Positions 9,801 to 18,592 of a DNA stretch of 64,000 nucleotides are shown here, in pieces (positions within the stretch are counted from its first letter, which is position 1; every line of letters starts with the position of its first letter). This DNA is from Lewinellaceae bacterium. GTDB lineage: Bacteria > Bacteroidota > Bacteroidia > Chitinophagales > Saprospiraceae. The stretch spans positions 186,001 through 250,000 of the forward strand of contig JACJYH010000004.1 in assembly GCA_020636195.1 (NCBI GenBank), in the 5' to 3' direction. The position numbers were made by a program, and so were the translations under genes. The notes beneath the pieces were generated by a model. It saw nothing but the letters and a program-made list of their open reading frames with translations, was not told the DNA's origin and searched no databases.

Positions 9801-10466
9801 TTGTCAAACCAACCAATCGTGACGATAAGCCCGGCATCATTTGACGCTAACACGCCTATAACGATCATATTTGATGCATCAGAAGGCAATGGTGAGTTAG
9901 CAAGTGCAAGTAAGGTGTATATGCATAGTGGCGTTGGATTGGTTGATACCGAAAACCCGCAATCAACTGCTTGGACGCATGTCGTGGGTAATTGGGGAGT
10001 AGATAATGGTGTAGGATTAATGACAAAAGTAAGCGGTTCGGACAATAAATGGCAGATTAGTTTTGTCCCAAAAGAATACTATAATTTGACATCATCAGAT
10101 TTTCCATACTGGATTGCTGCAGTTTTTAGAAGTTCTGATGGAAGCATCAAAGGAACAACAACTCCAGGTGAATTTGATGGCGGTTTCGTTGCTGATAATT
10201 TAGATTATTTTCTAAAAAATGGCGATCCTACGGTTCAGGGTACGGATGTTATTGTTGCACCAAATCCTGCGAAGGATCAAATTTACTTGCTCAATTTACA
10301 GCAAGAAACAGATGTGTTCCTTTTGACAATCAAAGGAGAGATAATCGAAAAATTCGCGGTGAATGCGTTGGAACCAATTTCTGTATCAAATTTGTCGCAT
10401 GGACAATATATTGTCGTTTTTAAACAAAATGGAAACTGGGAAGCTCGAAATTTTTTAAAATTGTAA
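6852..10466 (+). CDS. Secreted GH13 alpha-amylase-family enzyme with T9SS sorting domain
   Basis: The 1204-residue multidomain enzyme starts with a signal peptide ending near VYGQ. A beta-sandwich module of about 130 residues (residues 22-150) recurs twice near the C-terminus (about 853-986 and 987-1122). An N-terminal CBM48/isoamylase-like domain with VYVIGDMTDW lies around residues 275-370. The GH13 barrel spans about 400-770. All three catalytic acids are visible: D563 in GFRFDFTKG, E607 in VILEHW and D661 in SSHDEQ. The C-terminus (VAPNPAKDQIYLL to the end) is a type A T9SS sorting domain, so the enzyme should reach the cell surface or medium and cut alpha-glucans such as starch or glycogen. 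AGGAGA 8 bp before the ATG is an unusually good ribosome site here. Debranching or pullulanase-like activity is also possible. Confidence 0.9.
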   Translation: MGMRKLVLVLFQWLVVSVVYGQIVSLDPAYDTGQEMTLYFDATQGNGELIGSTSVYAHLGIVTDGPNGTAWKNVVGNWGQDDGIGKMEPVTGKPNQWKISFKPNLKSYFGATSNTTIFRLACVFRNADGSKKGTATAGKYAWGEITSNLDFYMDIATNDYVRITSPSNEELFVNVGDKIPLQATSSSNAQELLLFIDEGSGDVMVASGTNTNLVDATYTVEKSISLKIKSIAIFTNNHTDTVQTTLNIIVRRSTDTLPVPQGMKQGVNYHLDDPSKVTLVLLAPHKSFVYVIGDMTDWKVLENYQMHMAPDGETFWLEITDLIPGKDYVYQYFIDGTIKMADPYTEQVADPWNDSAIPSSIFPNLPEYSRKENGLASVLKTDQKEFDWNPKEKNWTRPDINQLIIYELHIRDFLKSHSLKDLADTLLYLQRLGVEAIELMPVNEFEGNDSWGYNPSFYFAVDKYYGTKNDLKNVIQLAHEKGMAVIMDIVLNHAFGQCPLVQMYFDKSTSKPAADNPWFNRNYVGQYQWGYDFNHESSYTQNFVDDVTRFWVEEFHFDGFRFDFTKGFTNYAPNGSVDGYDASRIKILSRMANKIWSVNPSTYVILEHWAPSAEESVLGSLNMKMWRNKTYDMVQASTANNAGSFDGMAIKTHIPLISSHDEQRLAYACLTQGRSSGQYNIKDSLIMLERIKMAAAFTYLQPGPKMIWQFDELGYDVDIDYNGRLGRKPQPWGAGSLGYYEDSLRQYVYEVYRSVLELRKKIGGNTLMQAKTNHKFTGDYRRLVYDTDSLDIVLVANFSVSEVSVSPQFTATGTWYDYFSGDSLNVTSLDQNFTYQAGEWHIFTNIRVASGRPELIRNYQNPVTVDPPKFKGNQKIKILFDATKADPKGSLGLIGMDKVYMQAGVIFKNSGNQNLQHIVGNYNDDGVGKMTKVNDNIWEIELVPNQYFNVGEEQIDKIGVWFRNADNTRFGYGYRGAIVYINVLSNQPIVTISPASFDANTPITIIFDASEGNGELASASKVYMHSGVGLVDTENPQSTAWTHVVGNWGVDNGVGLMTKVSGSDNKWQISFVPKEYYNLTSSDFPYWIAAVFRSSDGSIKGTTTPGEFDGGFVADNLDYFLKNGDPTVQGTDVIVAPNPAKDQIYLLNLQQETDVFLLTIKGEIIEKFAVNALEPISVSNLSHGQYIVVFKQNGNWEARNFLKL

Positions 10467-10467
10467 A

Positions 10468-10520
10468 AAGGTGATGAAAAAATAAACAACAATAACAGGC
10501 ATTTATCATTTCACCACCTT
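10468..10520. terminator. Possible bidirectional terminator between convergent genes
   Basis: A 12-bp arm (AAGGTGATGAAA, 10468-10479) pairs with TTTCACCACCTT (10509-10520) with one mismatch across a 29-nt loop. It lies between the convergent GH13 and adhesin genes. The loop is long and the flanking T tracts are weak, so support is moderate at best. Confidence 0.3.
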
Positions 10521-10529
10521 CTTATTATC

Positions 10530-13500
10530 TTACCTAATCAATGTGACGTTACCCTTTTTAGTATAGGTAAATCCATTGATACACACAACATGGATATAAT
10601 ATGCATAAGCGTCAGGTTCTAACTCTCTACCCAAGAATTTTCCATCCCATCCTGTGTTTGGATCTGTGGTGCTGAATACTTCTTGTCCCCAACGGTTATA
10701 TACAATAAATGTTAGTTGGTCAATAAAATGACTTCTAACTATAAAGACATCATTGGCGTCGTCTCCATTTGGTGTAAAAGCATTCGGAAGATAGACATCA
10801 CTCTCATCACATTTTGCTTTTCGAACAGTGACAATGACTTCATCAGTCGCAGTACAGCCATTTTCATCAGTGACAGTCACGGTGTATGATGTATCATCGA
10901 CAGTTTCAACAGTGATTCTGGTTCCTTGCTCTCCTGTACTCCAATCGTATTGGGCTCCATTGATTGGATCTTCTATGAATAATTCCAAGGATTCGCCTTC
11001 ATAGATAGAAAAATCAGGCTCTGCATTGATAGAAACCACAGCCGGATTTGCCACTTCTGCCGCAACGCTTGCAGTCTTGGTACAGCCTGTGTTAATATCA
11101 GTTACCGTTACAAGGAAGGTTTGATTTGCAGATATAAGAACAGTTGGATTTGGACCAGTTGCACCATTAGTAATGAAATTCTGTGGTTCCCAATGATAGG
11201 TATATCCACTTGGATTAACAATATTAGTGGTAATAGTAACAGGTTGGTTAAAACAAAATTGATTTGGAACATCTAATGTAAATGCGATGTCAGGCGATAA
11301 AGCCGGAGTAATTTCTTTTTCAGAAACACAACCAAAAACTTTATGTGTGATGACAACTTTATATGTTACTGCCTCTGTTGGTTTGACGGTGATTTCATTT
11401 GTGCCTTGTCCTTGAATTATAGAACCATCAGGCGACCAAGAAAATGTGTAATTTTCCGGATTGGCTATATTTACCCGAATTTTGTTGTCATTATCGAAAC
11501 AAAGTATCGGATCTGATGACAAGGAATAATCATAAACAAATTCGCTCACCGTAACAGAATCTGAAGTCATGCATCCAAATCCGTCCTCAGCTGAAACAAA
11601 ATAAGTGGTATTTCCATTTGCCTGTACTTCTAAAGATGTTGCGGTGGAAATCACATTACCATCCTTATCCTTCCATGTATAGAGTAGATCATCAATGTTT
11701 GAAGATGCTACAAGTGTTATTGATGCACCTTCGCATATCGTGGTATCCTTGGTAACTGTCAATAATAAACTTGGGTTGATGGTAATTTCTTTTTCTACTG
11801 GTACAAAAGGACAAATTCCCGGAATATTGATAAGTTTCACAGTATAAACACCTGATTCAGGATATGTATAGCATGGAGCATCTTCAAGAGATTTGTCGTC
11901 AGTAGTGGTAGGATCACCAAAATCCCATATTACAAAAGGTTTGAACTCACCTTGTATTTCAAAACAAATTTCGTTTTTACTACAATCAGGTTTGTCGTAG
12001 GTAAAGTCAACGGTCGGATTATCTCTTATCGCAATAGTAACCTCACCTTGCTTAGAACAACCATACTGATTGGTCACCGTATAGATCAGTGTAAATGGAT
12101 CTCTTTCAGTTGCGTCAACTACAACTGTTGGATTTGGAGTATCAATTCCATTGGTAATATGCGTATTATTTTCCCAAATATACTGATTGATATGGTTGTC
12201 ATTGAGATTGTTGATGATGACTTTGAATGTATCATTGTTACACACTTCAGGATACGAAAATACTTCAAAATTCGGCGATTGATTGGTAACAGTAAACTCT
12301 GCCGGAGTTGTAGAGCAAGATTCCCCTTCGAAAATAACGTAGTAGGTTTGCTGTCCATCTGCGAATGTGGTTTCCAAAGTAGCACCACTTCCCACCACAT
12401 TTACACCATTAGGATCTGTACTCCAAGTATATTGGCCTGCACCTATACCTCCGGTTGCATTTAAAGACACTGAACCATCGCATGTGTTATTATCACCAGT
12501 CACATTTAATGTAACACCACCTTCCAAGGCAATCACATCTACGGAGCCGGTTACTTCGCACAAGCCATCGCTGACGGTGACTTGATATGTAATATTGTGA
12601 TCAATGGTAACTATCGGATTGGATGGATCTGTCAAATCAAGTCCATCAGTTGGAGACCATTGATAATCCCAGGATGAATTGCCGCCCGTTATTAAATATT
12701 TTGACTGACCCGGACACAGGATAATTGGATCTTTTAAAAATTTAATGGTTGCAAATGGCCCCGGAACGTATGATTTTACAACTTCATCTGTACATCCATT
12801 TTCAAATGTCACTTGAAGTCTTATCGTTATAAGTGTGTCTTTTGGTATGTCAAACTCAACTTCGGCGCCATTTTTTGTGGTCACACCAGATAACGTTGTC
12901 AGCGTCCAATTGATGTCAGATGCACCGATACCAAGAGATTTATCGCTATTATACGTATATTTTATCTTGACTGAGGTAGGATCAGGACAATTGACAGGAG
13001 AATCAGAAAACTCAGCTTGAGGCCTAAGATCGCCAAGCTCAAATGTTTTAGTAAGCTCAATGGAGCAATCGGTCACAAACGTAATTTTTAAGGTGGCCGT
13101 CACAGTTGGATTTCCTGAAATTAGAGCCTGAATGACATCTCCTGAATATTGAGAACCGTTGATATTCCATTCTGCGTTACTGATGGTGGCGTATGGATTT
13201 AATGTAGCGGAACCATTTCTAAATTCAATAATAGCTGCGTTATCTGAACCACAACCTACCAAGCTGTAATCAAAAGCAATTTTAGGTGTCAAAGTTTCTA
13301 TATCAATGGTCTTCGATAAACTTGTACTACATCCATTGTCTGCTGTGACATTGAGTTCGACTTGAATATTGCCGGTTGGATCAACATTTACGTCAAATGA
13401 CTTACCGGTGAAGGTTTGAGTTTGACCATTTTGTGTTATTATCCATTCAAATTTTGAAAGGCTGTATCCGGGTTCATTGAAAACGGACTTATCTGTCAGT

Positions 13501-14759
13501 GTCAATCTTAATTTATCGTCACCACATCCTGTCATCCGGAAGTCAAAATCCGGTGATATTTCATTGGTAAATACAGAAACTTTCTTGACAATAGTATCAT
13601 AACATCCATCAGTTCCTCTGGTGACCAATAAATGGACGTCATAAATTCCTGAACTTGGAAACGTAAAAACAGGATTTTCTTCAGTAGAAATAAATTTCGG
13701 GTCCGTAGATGGATAGTTGAAATTCCATTCGTGTTTGGTGACACTTTGACTGCTGTTATAAAACTCAACGGTCAATCCACTACATTTGGATTCTGACGTC
13801 GTAAAATCTGCTTTTGGAGGTGGACTACATACCCTCACATTGTATTGGAAATCTCGTCGGACGACACCTATGAGTTTTCCATTTCGATATTCTTCCACCA
13901 TAATACCTACCAGAAACTGCCCCACAAGATTTGGTTCCCCTGTGAGAATACCTGTTTTAGGATCTATTTTAAGTGGGATACCACCCAACAAATTATCCAT
14001 ATTATAAGGATTCTGCCACACTACTGTATCATAAGGTGGGTTAGACGCGGGAGTCGGAGTTGGATCAAACCTTGTTGCACCATTATTGGGAACTGAAAGT
14101 TTATATACAAGAGAATCACCATCAATATCCGTTGCTGAGTGATCAAAAACCAATGGCTTATTGGCACAAATATAGACATCGGGCCATTGATTGAAGGTTG
14201 CAGAACTATTATGCCTTAACATAGCTTCTTTTGAAAGATATGTCCAATAGGTTGCTCCTGTCTCCAATGGATCTTGGATGTTTGCCAGTGTCGCATTTCT
14301 ACAACAACGTTGATATGCGAAAATGTATCCATCAGCTCTTACTGCTGGTAATTTTATTATACCTTGATAAGTTGTTTGGTGTACACAAACTTGAGTGCCT
14401 TCAAATCCGCAATCACTTTGTATGTACTCATTGAGCGTGTCAGAAGACATGAATTGTAAAAACAATTGCCCGTACCGAACACTATCAACTTGGATGCTTT
14501 GATTTAACCAAGAAACCAAATCTCCTGATCCCGTGTAGACACCGATGGATGCCCAAGGATCAAATTGTGCTTCGGGGGAACCCAAGTAGCAATCTCGTCT
14601 GAGCGTCAATTTAATTTGGTAGGTAAGTGAATCTATGTATTTATAAGTAATATTACCTCCAACAATATGGGTGGCATTAGCCTTTTCATGAATACATAAT
14701 GAAAATAAAACTATAATAGCTACACCAAAAAATCTAGATATATTATGTATGATTTGCAT
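10530..14759 (-). CDS. Large PKD-rich surface protein with type B (gliding-motility) C-terminal domain
   Basis: The 1409-residue protein has a signal peptide and an N-terminal HIVGGNITYKY domain typical of Saprospiraceae surface proteins. Many PKD/Ig-like repeats follow, with recurrent motifs such as WDFGDPTT, YTVTVTDENGC and TYFVSAEDGFGC. The C-terminus (VYLPNAFTPNGDDANDVF onward, with YNRWGQEVF and GWDGKFLG) is the CHU/gliding-motility-associated type B T9SS sorting domain that anchors SprB-like adhesins. It should be exported by T9SS and displayed as a long filament or adhesin. It sits immediately upstream on the map of, and co-directional with, the PorE-like and PorP/SprF genes, the usual arrangement for a type B cargo and its dedicated partners. 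Ligand unknown. Confidence 0.9.
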   Translation of the reverse strand: MQIIHNISRFFGVAIIVLFSLCIHEKANATHIVGGNITYKYIDSLTYQIKLTLRRDCYLGSPEAQFDPWASIGVYTGSGDLVSWLNQSIQVDSVRYGQLFLQFMSSDTLNEYIQSDCGFEGTQVCVHQTTYQGIIKLPAVRADGYIFAYQRCCRNATLANIQDPLETGATYWTYLSKEAMLRHNSSATFNQWPDVYICANKPLVFDHSATDIDGDSLVYKLSVPNNGATRFDPTPTPASNPPYDTVVWQNPYNMDNLLGGIPLKIDPKTGILTGEPNLVGQFLVGIMVEEYRNGKLIGVVRRDFQYNVRVCSPPPKADFTTSESKCSGLTVEFYNSSQSVTKHEWNFNYPSTDPKFISTEENPVFTFPSSGIYDVHLLVTRGTDGCYDTIVKKVSVFTNEISPDFDFRMTGCGDDKLRLTLTDKSVFNEPGYSLSKFEWIITQNGQTQTFTGKSFDVNVDPTGNIQVELNVTADNGCSTSLSKTIDIETLTPKIAFDYSLVGCGSDNAAIIEFRNGSATLNPYATISNAEWNINGSQYSGDVIQALISGNPTVTATLKITFVTDCSIELTKTFELGDLRPQAEFSDSPVNCPDPTSVKIKYTYNSDKSLGIGASDINWTLTTLSGVTTKNGAEVEFDIPKDTLITIRLQVTFENGCTDEVVKSYVPGPFATIKFLKDPIILCPGQSKYLITGGNSSWDYQWSPTDGLDLTDPSNPIVTIDHNITYQVTVSDGLCEVTGSVDVIALEGGVTLNVTGDNNTCDGSVSLNATGGIGAGQYTWSTDPNGVNVVGSGATLETTFADGQQTYYVIFEGESCSTTPAEFTVTNQSPNFEVFSYPEVCNNDTFKVIINNLNDNHINQYIWENNTHITNGIDTPNPTVVVDATERDPFTLIYTVTNQYGCSKQGEVTIAIRDNPTVDFTYDKPDCSKNEICFEIQGEFKPFVIWDFGDPTTTDDKSLEDAPCYTYPESGVYTVKLINIPGICPFVPVEKEITINPSLLLTVTKDTTICEGASITLVASSNIDDLLYTWKDKDGNVISTATSLEVQANGNTTYFVSAEDGFGCMTSDSVTVSEFVYDYSLSSDPILCFDNDNKIRVNIANPENYTFSWSPDGSIIQGQGTNEITVKPTEAVTYKVVITHKVFGCVSEKEITPALSPDIAFTLDVPNQFCFNQPVTITTNIVNPSGYTYHWEPQNFITNGATGPNPTVLISANQTFLVTVTDINTGCTKTASVAAEVANPAVVSINAEPDFSIYEGESLELFIEDPINGAQYDWSTGEQGTRITVETVDDTSYTVTVTDENGCTATDEVIVTVRKAKCDESDVYLPNAFTPNGDDANDVFIVRSHFIDQLTFIVYNRWGQEVFSTTDPNTGWDGKFLGRELEPDAYAYYIHVVCINGFTYTKKGNVTLIR

Positions 14760-14770
14760 CTTATTATTTT

Positions 14771-17194
14771 TTAATTTCTTGAAGCTCTTAATATTTCAAC
14801 CCTTCTTTCCTTGGCTGCTTTAAGATTATAAATTGAATTTCTCTTATCAGCAATGGAATCACTGACATCGTTTGGTGCCAATTCCTTTCCAAAACTGATG
14901 TCCGTTATCTTAAGTTGACCGGATAAATAATACTGCTTTAATTGCTCGTTCCCTTGAAGTACCATTTCATTTTTGATAGAATTGACACGTCTTTGACCCA
15001 ATGTTAAATTGTATTTAGCATCAGCTCGTGGAGAAGTATATCCCTTCAGAATCAACTCAACTTTGTTGCCTGCTTCCAATTCTTGTTGAAGGTTTGCCAA
15101 AAACTGTTTGAATTTATCATATCCGCCGTTGACATCCCCTTCAAAAAATGTTTCATATTGTGATTTGACATCTTCCCTTTGTTCGATTGGTAGAGGATTA
15201 CTGTATTTTTCTTTATATTCTTCTTTGAGCGCCATATAATCCTGAACCAAATCACCATAGTTGGTTTTTGTCATGGTGCTTCTGCTCTGTGGATCAGGCA
15301 AGTCATTGTCAAAGTATAAGGAGATAGGCAATAAATCCTGCAGTACAAATTTATCCAAGTACATATCTTTTGTGATTAAACCGGATTCTTTGTACGGCCT
15401 TGTGTCTATAATTTCTACTGCATCTGTGTAACCATCCTTTGTGGCAACCAACTTATATTGTTTTCCTCTATCCAACATAAAATTGAAGTCATTACCTAAA
15501 TTGTTTGTGATGGTTATATTCTTCTTAGTCTGATCGGTCATGTCTATCAAAGTCACAGTGGTACCTTCCAATGGAAGTTTTCCAATTTTTGTATGCGTAA
15601 ACACATCCAATAGCATCATGTCTGTACTTAAATACATTTTACGAACGATCTTTTCGGGTTTGTCCATACCAAGAGTAGAGAGTTCGATAGTATCCGGATA
15701 ATAATTCTCCCTTTCAGCAATAATGATATAATTTCTATCAATATTGAGATCAAAGAGGTGCTCGTTGTTCGTGTCGCTGGTCACCCTAGCCAGTTCTTCT
15801 CCTGTCTCTTTATCCAATAATCTTACTGTAGCGTTTTTGAGCGGTCTGCCAGTGATTTTATCGAAAGTGAGCGCATTCAAATCCAATTTTACAGTGACGA
15901 TATCTACCTTGTAAATATCATAACAGCAAGACTCGAAATATGAATCCAAATACAGAGATCCTTCTCTATTTGATGAAAGGTAGGCAATGGTACCTTTTTC
16001 ATTTTCAGTGTAATAAATATCGTGATAGGAGCTGTTAAATGGAAGGCCTAAACCTACCACACTACTATAATTATCCTTGATGCGTGCTGATTTATAGATA
16101 TCGTAACCACCTAAACCTTCTCTACCATCTGCACTAAAATAAAGAGTATTTGTGGTAGCATTGAAATAGGGTGAAATCTCATTTCCGGACGAATTGATAG
16201 CAAGATTTATAGGTTGAGCGAACCCATATTTATCATCAAGCAATGATGAATAAATGTCTAGTTGTCCTTTGCCACCGGCCCGATCAGATACAAAAAATAA
16301 CATGTCCTTCCCCGTGCTTTCATCCTTTGTGATGTATGGTTGTGTGGATGTGGATCCTTCTATATTGATTGGTTCCGGCAATTTTTCTTCATCATATAAA
16401 TTGCCTTGGTTGTCCACCTTACTTTTGTAAATCGAACATCTGATGTCTGAAGCATTGATATAATTACACAAAGTATAATACATCACTTTACCATCTGCCG
16501 TGATTGTCGTATTGGAGACAAGATCATTTCTTTCGTTTAAATATCCTTTTACGAGGGCTGGCGGGTTTTCTCCTTCCTTCACCATCACTTTTGAAATGGA
16601 TCTGGCCAATTTATTCTTTTCTGCTTGCTCATTGAATTGCATAGAAGAATAGTAAAAATCATCTTTGTACGGCATGGACGCTACTTCACTCTTTGGTGTA
16701 TTGATATCTGTACCAAGACGTTCAATATTGGTACCCAAAGGTTTTTTCTGTGATAATTGTTCAGCATAATCCAATGCAGACAGTTCCTTCTTGGTGACCA
16801 TGAGATAAGTTGTGTCCAAGTCCCCATTTTCAGATAAAAACATATTGTAATATTTCCGTGCATCATCGTATTTGCCCATTCTTTGCTTCATTTGAGCAAG
16901 ATAAAATGATGCGGATGGGTATGCTGTGGAACCGAGGGTGTCGATCAAATATTGATACTTTTCCGCTGCGTGGCTGTACGAATCAAACATCCTAGCAGAC
17001 TCTGCTGCTTTAAAGATGATTTCCGGATCATTTTTATCAAATTCCAAGACATTGTTATAATAAACTAATGCTGCATAATAATTTTTTGCTGCGTATTCAG
17101 TTTCTGCTGCTTTGAGAAAGTCCTTTTTTGTCTGACCAAAGCTATTTCCGGCAAACAAAAACAACAAAATCAAAATCCATATTGGCTGTTTCAT
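14771..17194 (-). CDS. PorE-like OmpA-family lipid/peptidoglycan-associated protein
   Basis: The 807-residue protein has the four-part layout of T9SS PorE and its relatives. A signal peptide ends near FGQ; TPR helices cover about residues 25-160; a WD40-like/PD40 beta-propeller spans about 180-430 (LFFVSDRAGGKGQLDIY, LYFSADGREGLGGYDIY, IAYLSSNREG). Carboxypeptidase-regulatory-like beta-sandwiches cover about 440-600. An OmpA C-terminal domain follows, with ILKGYTSPRADAKYNLTLGQRR, expected to bind peptidoglycan. It lies 11 bp from the downstream adhesin gene and 21 bp from porP/sprF upstream, so the three are one operon. It probably couples the T9SS outer-membrane complex or adhesin to the cell wall. 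It may be a cargo-specific paralogue rather than the core PorE. Confidence 0.85.
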   Translation of the reverse strand: MKQPIWILILLFLFAGNSFGQTKKDFLKAAETEYAAKNYYAALVYYNNVLEFDKNDPEIIFKAAESARMFDSYSHAAEKYQYLIDTLGSTAYPSASFYLAQMKQRMGKYDDARKYYNMFLSENGDLDTTYLMVTKKELSALDYAEQLSQKKPLGTNIERLGTDINTPKSEVASMPYKDDFYYSSMQFNEQAEKNKLARSISKVMVKEGENPPALVKGYLNERNDLVSNTTITADGKVMYYTLCNYINASDIRCSIYKSKVDNQGNLYDEEKLPEPINIEGSTSTQPYITKDESTGKDMLFFVSDRAGGKGQLDIYSSLLDDKYGFAQPINLAINSSGNEISPYFNATTNTLYFSADGREGLGGYDIYKSARIKDNYSSVVGLGLPFNSSYHDIYYTENEKGTIAYLSSNREGSLYLDSYFESCCYDIYKVDIVTVKLDLNALTFDKITGRPLKNATVRLLDKETGEELARVTSDTNNEHLFDLNIDRNYIIIAERENYYPDTIELSTLGMDKPEKIVRKMYLSTDMMLLDVFTHTKIGKLPLEGTTVTLIDMTDQTKKNITITNNLGNDFNFMLDRGKQYKLVATKDGYTDAVEIIDTRPYKESGLITKDMYLDKFVLQDLLPISLYFDNDLPDPQSRSTMTKTNYGDLVQDYMALKEEYKEKYSNPLPIEQREDVKSQYETFFEGDVNGGYDKFKQFLANLQQELEAGNKVELILKGYTSPRADAKYNLTLGQRRVNSIKNEMVLQGNEQLKQYYLSGQLKITDISFGKELAPNDVSDSIADKRNSIYNLKAAKERRVEILRASRN

Positions 17195-17215
17195 AAGTGT
17201 ATTATTGTTTTGGGA

Positions 17216-18238
17216 TTAATAAATTGGGCAAACTTTAATTTCCGACAGTGGTTTCACCTTTTTGATGATGTACCTTATGTGTAATTCAGGCCCACCACGG
17301 TTGGAATTCAAAATGTCATTGAAAGCATTTCTATCCACATCATAGCTAAATGATGCAAGAATTTCATTGTATTGTAATGCAACAGTAGGAATGAGGGACT
17401 TCGCTGTTCTGTAACCCAAACCTAAGTGCAATTGGTATCTTTTTCCCGGAGTATCTTTGATGTAAATTTTAGCCAATCCTCCGAAAATAGTTTCATTATA
17501 CTTACCTTGAAGTTGGTGTAAGGCATGAAGTTGCAAGTCTAATTTTGACGTAAGTTTAAAATTTCCAACACCGGAGAAGGTGATCCTTCTTGGCAGCTTG
17601 ATGTCATCTGCATCATAATGGGATACCTGTGGCTCTATAAGGTGTAAAACCGATGCGCCTATATCTACGTGCGTTCTTTCATCTTTTTGATATCGGTAAT
17701 TCAATCCTAAGCCATTTTCAATGAAATTTGTCCTCAGAAGATCGAATTGTTCGCCGGAAGGCAGATTAGGATCAAAAGTATCTCCATTCCACTGCTTATC
17801 CCAGGTTAAGTTTGTGGTATTGAAGCCTCTGCTGGCAAAGCCGAGCACAGCGCCGATGCCAATGATGTGATGCTGGCTCAGAAATCTATGTAAAGCGGCA
17901 TTGACACTGATGGATGTTAAATTGAACTTGGAATCTCCCTGTCTATCATGGTTTATGATACCACCTATACCGAGAAATTGCTTATCTCCTAAGACAAACA
18001 GCTTCCTGTCATAGGCTCCGCTAAAAGTAAACCAAGGTACGGGAACAAACCGCCATTGGTCGCGAAATGAACCATAAAATCTGTGATCACCATCAAACAA
18101 CCCTGTCAAGGCAGGATTGATGTTTTGAGGAGAATGGTAAAACTGACTGTAATGCAAATCTTGCCCAAAATTTTTAGAAAATATTGTGACAAAAAATACA
18201 AATACCAGCGTTTTCTTGAGAGTATTGCTACCTGTCAT
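17216..18238 (-). CDS. PorP/SprF family T9SS outer-membrane protein
   Basis: The 340-residue protein has a signal peptide followed by QDLHYSQFYHSPQNINPALTG, the hallmark opening of the PorP/SprF family, and FYGSFRDQWRFVP. Alternating amphipathic strands predict a 14-stranded outer-membrane beta-barrel. SprF-like proteins attach type B cargo (SprB and relatives) to the cell surface; PorP-like ones belong to the T9SS trans-envelope complex. Its position as first gene before a PorE-like gene and a type B adhesin supports the SprF-like role. A perfect inverted repeat lies 85-100 bp upstream (18323-18338). Confidence 0.92.
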   Translation of the reverse strand: MTGSNTLKKTLVFVFFVTIFSKNFGQDLHYSQFYHSPQNINPALTGLFDGDHRFYGSFRDQWRFVPVPWFTFSGAYDRKLFVLGDKQFLGIGGIINHDRQGDSKFNLTSISVNAALHRFLSQHHIIGIGAVLGFASRGFNTTNLTWDKQWNGDTFDPNLPSGEQFDLLRTNFIENGLGLNYRYQKDERTHVDIGASVLHLIEPQVSHYDADDIKLPRRITFSGVGNFKLTSKLDLQLHALHQLQGKYNETIFGGLAKIYIKDTPGKRYQLHLGLGYRTAKSLIPTVALQYNEILASFSYDVDRNAFNDILNSNRGGPELHIRYIIKKVKPLSEIKVCPIY

Positions 18239-18592
18239 ATAAGAAGATATTAATTATTATAAATAATCATTATATATAATACAATTATAATTAATCTATT
18301 AAAACTTTTGAAATACTTTGAATTTGACTTATGTCAAAGTAGTACAAAAACCATACTAAAAATTAAGGAAATGACTATCAATGTGAATTTCGGGGAAATG
18401 GATAAATCTTAAAAACCCCATCAAAAAATTAGGGAATATTGCATCATTGATTTACCTACAACGATGCACCCATCAATTTTGTTACTGATTTTTTTAAAAA
18501 AAATGTGCTTTTCTAAATTTCTTGCAATGAATAGTTGCAATTTTTATTTTGAGCACAATGAGTTCTAAACGAAACCGATTTAGCTTAGTGCC
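18239..18592. other. 354-bp intergenic region upstream of the porP/sprF operon
   Basis: AT-rich spacer between porP/sprF (start 18238) and the end of the next secreted-protein gene (18593). Apart from the inverted repeat at 18323-18338 and a TATAAT-like stretch near 18270 that could serve the porP/sprF operon, I see no ORF or RNA with support. Confidence 0.5.
18323..18338. promoter_or_regulatory. Crp/Fnr-like inverted repeat TTTGAC-N4-GTCAAA
   Basis: A perfect palindrome with 6-bp arms separated by 4 bp, 85 bp upstream of porP/sprF. The geometry (TTGAC-N4-GTCAA core) is that of Crp/Fnr-superfamily operators such as those of FNR- or HcpR-like regulators. No regulator gene is in the window; the assignment rests on shape and location only. 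Confidence 0.4.

Noticed and set aside
11952..12464. 170-codon plus-strand frame opposite the PKD-rich adhesin.
   Set aside because: The sequence is low in recognisable features and lies entirely within a well-supported minus-strand gene.
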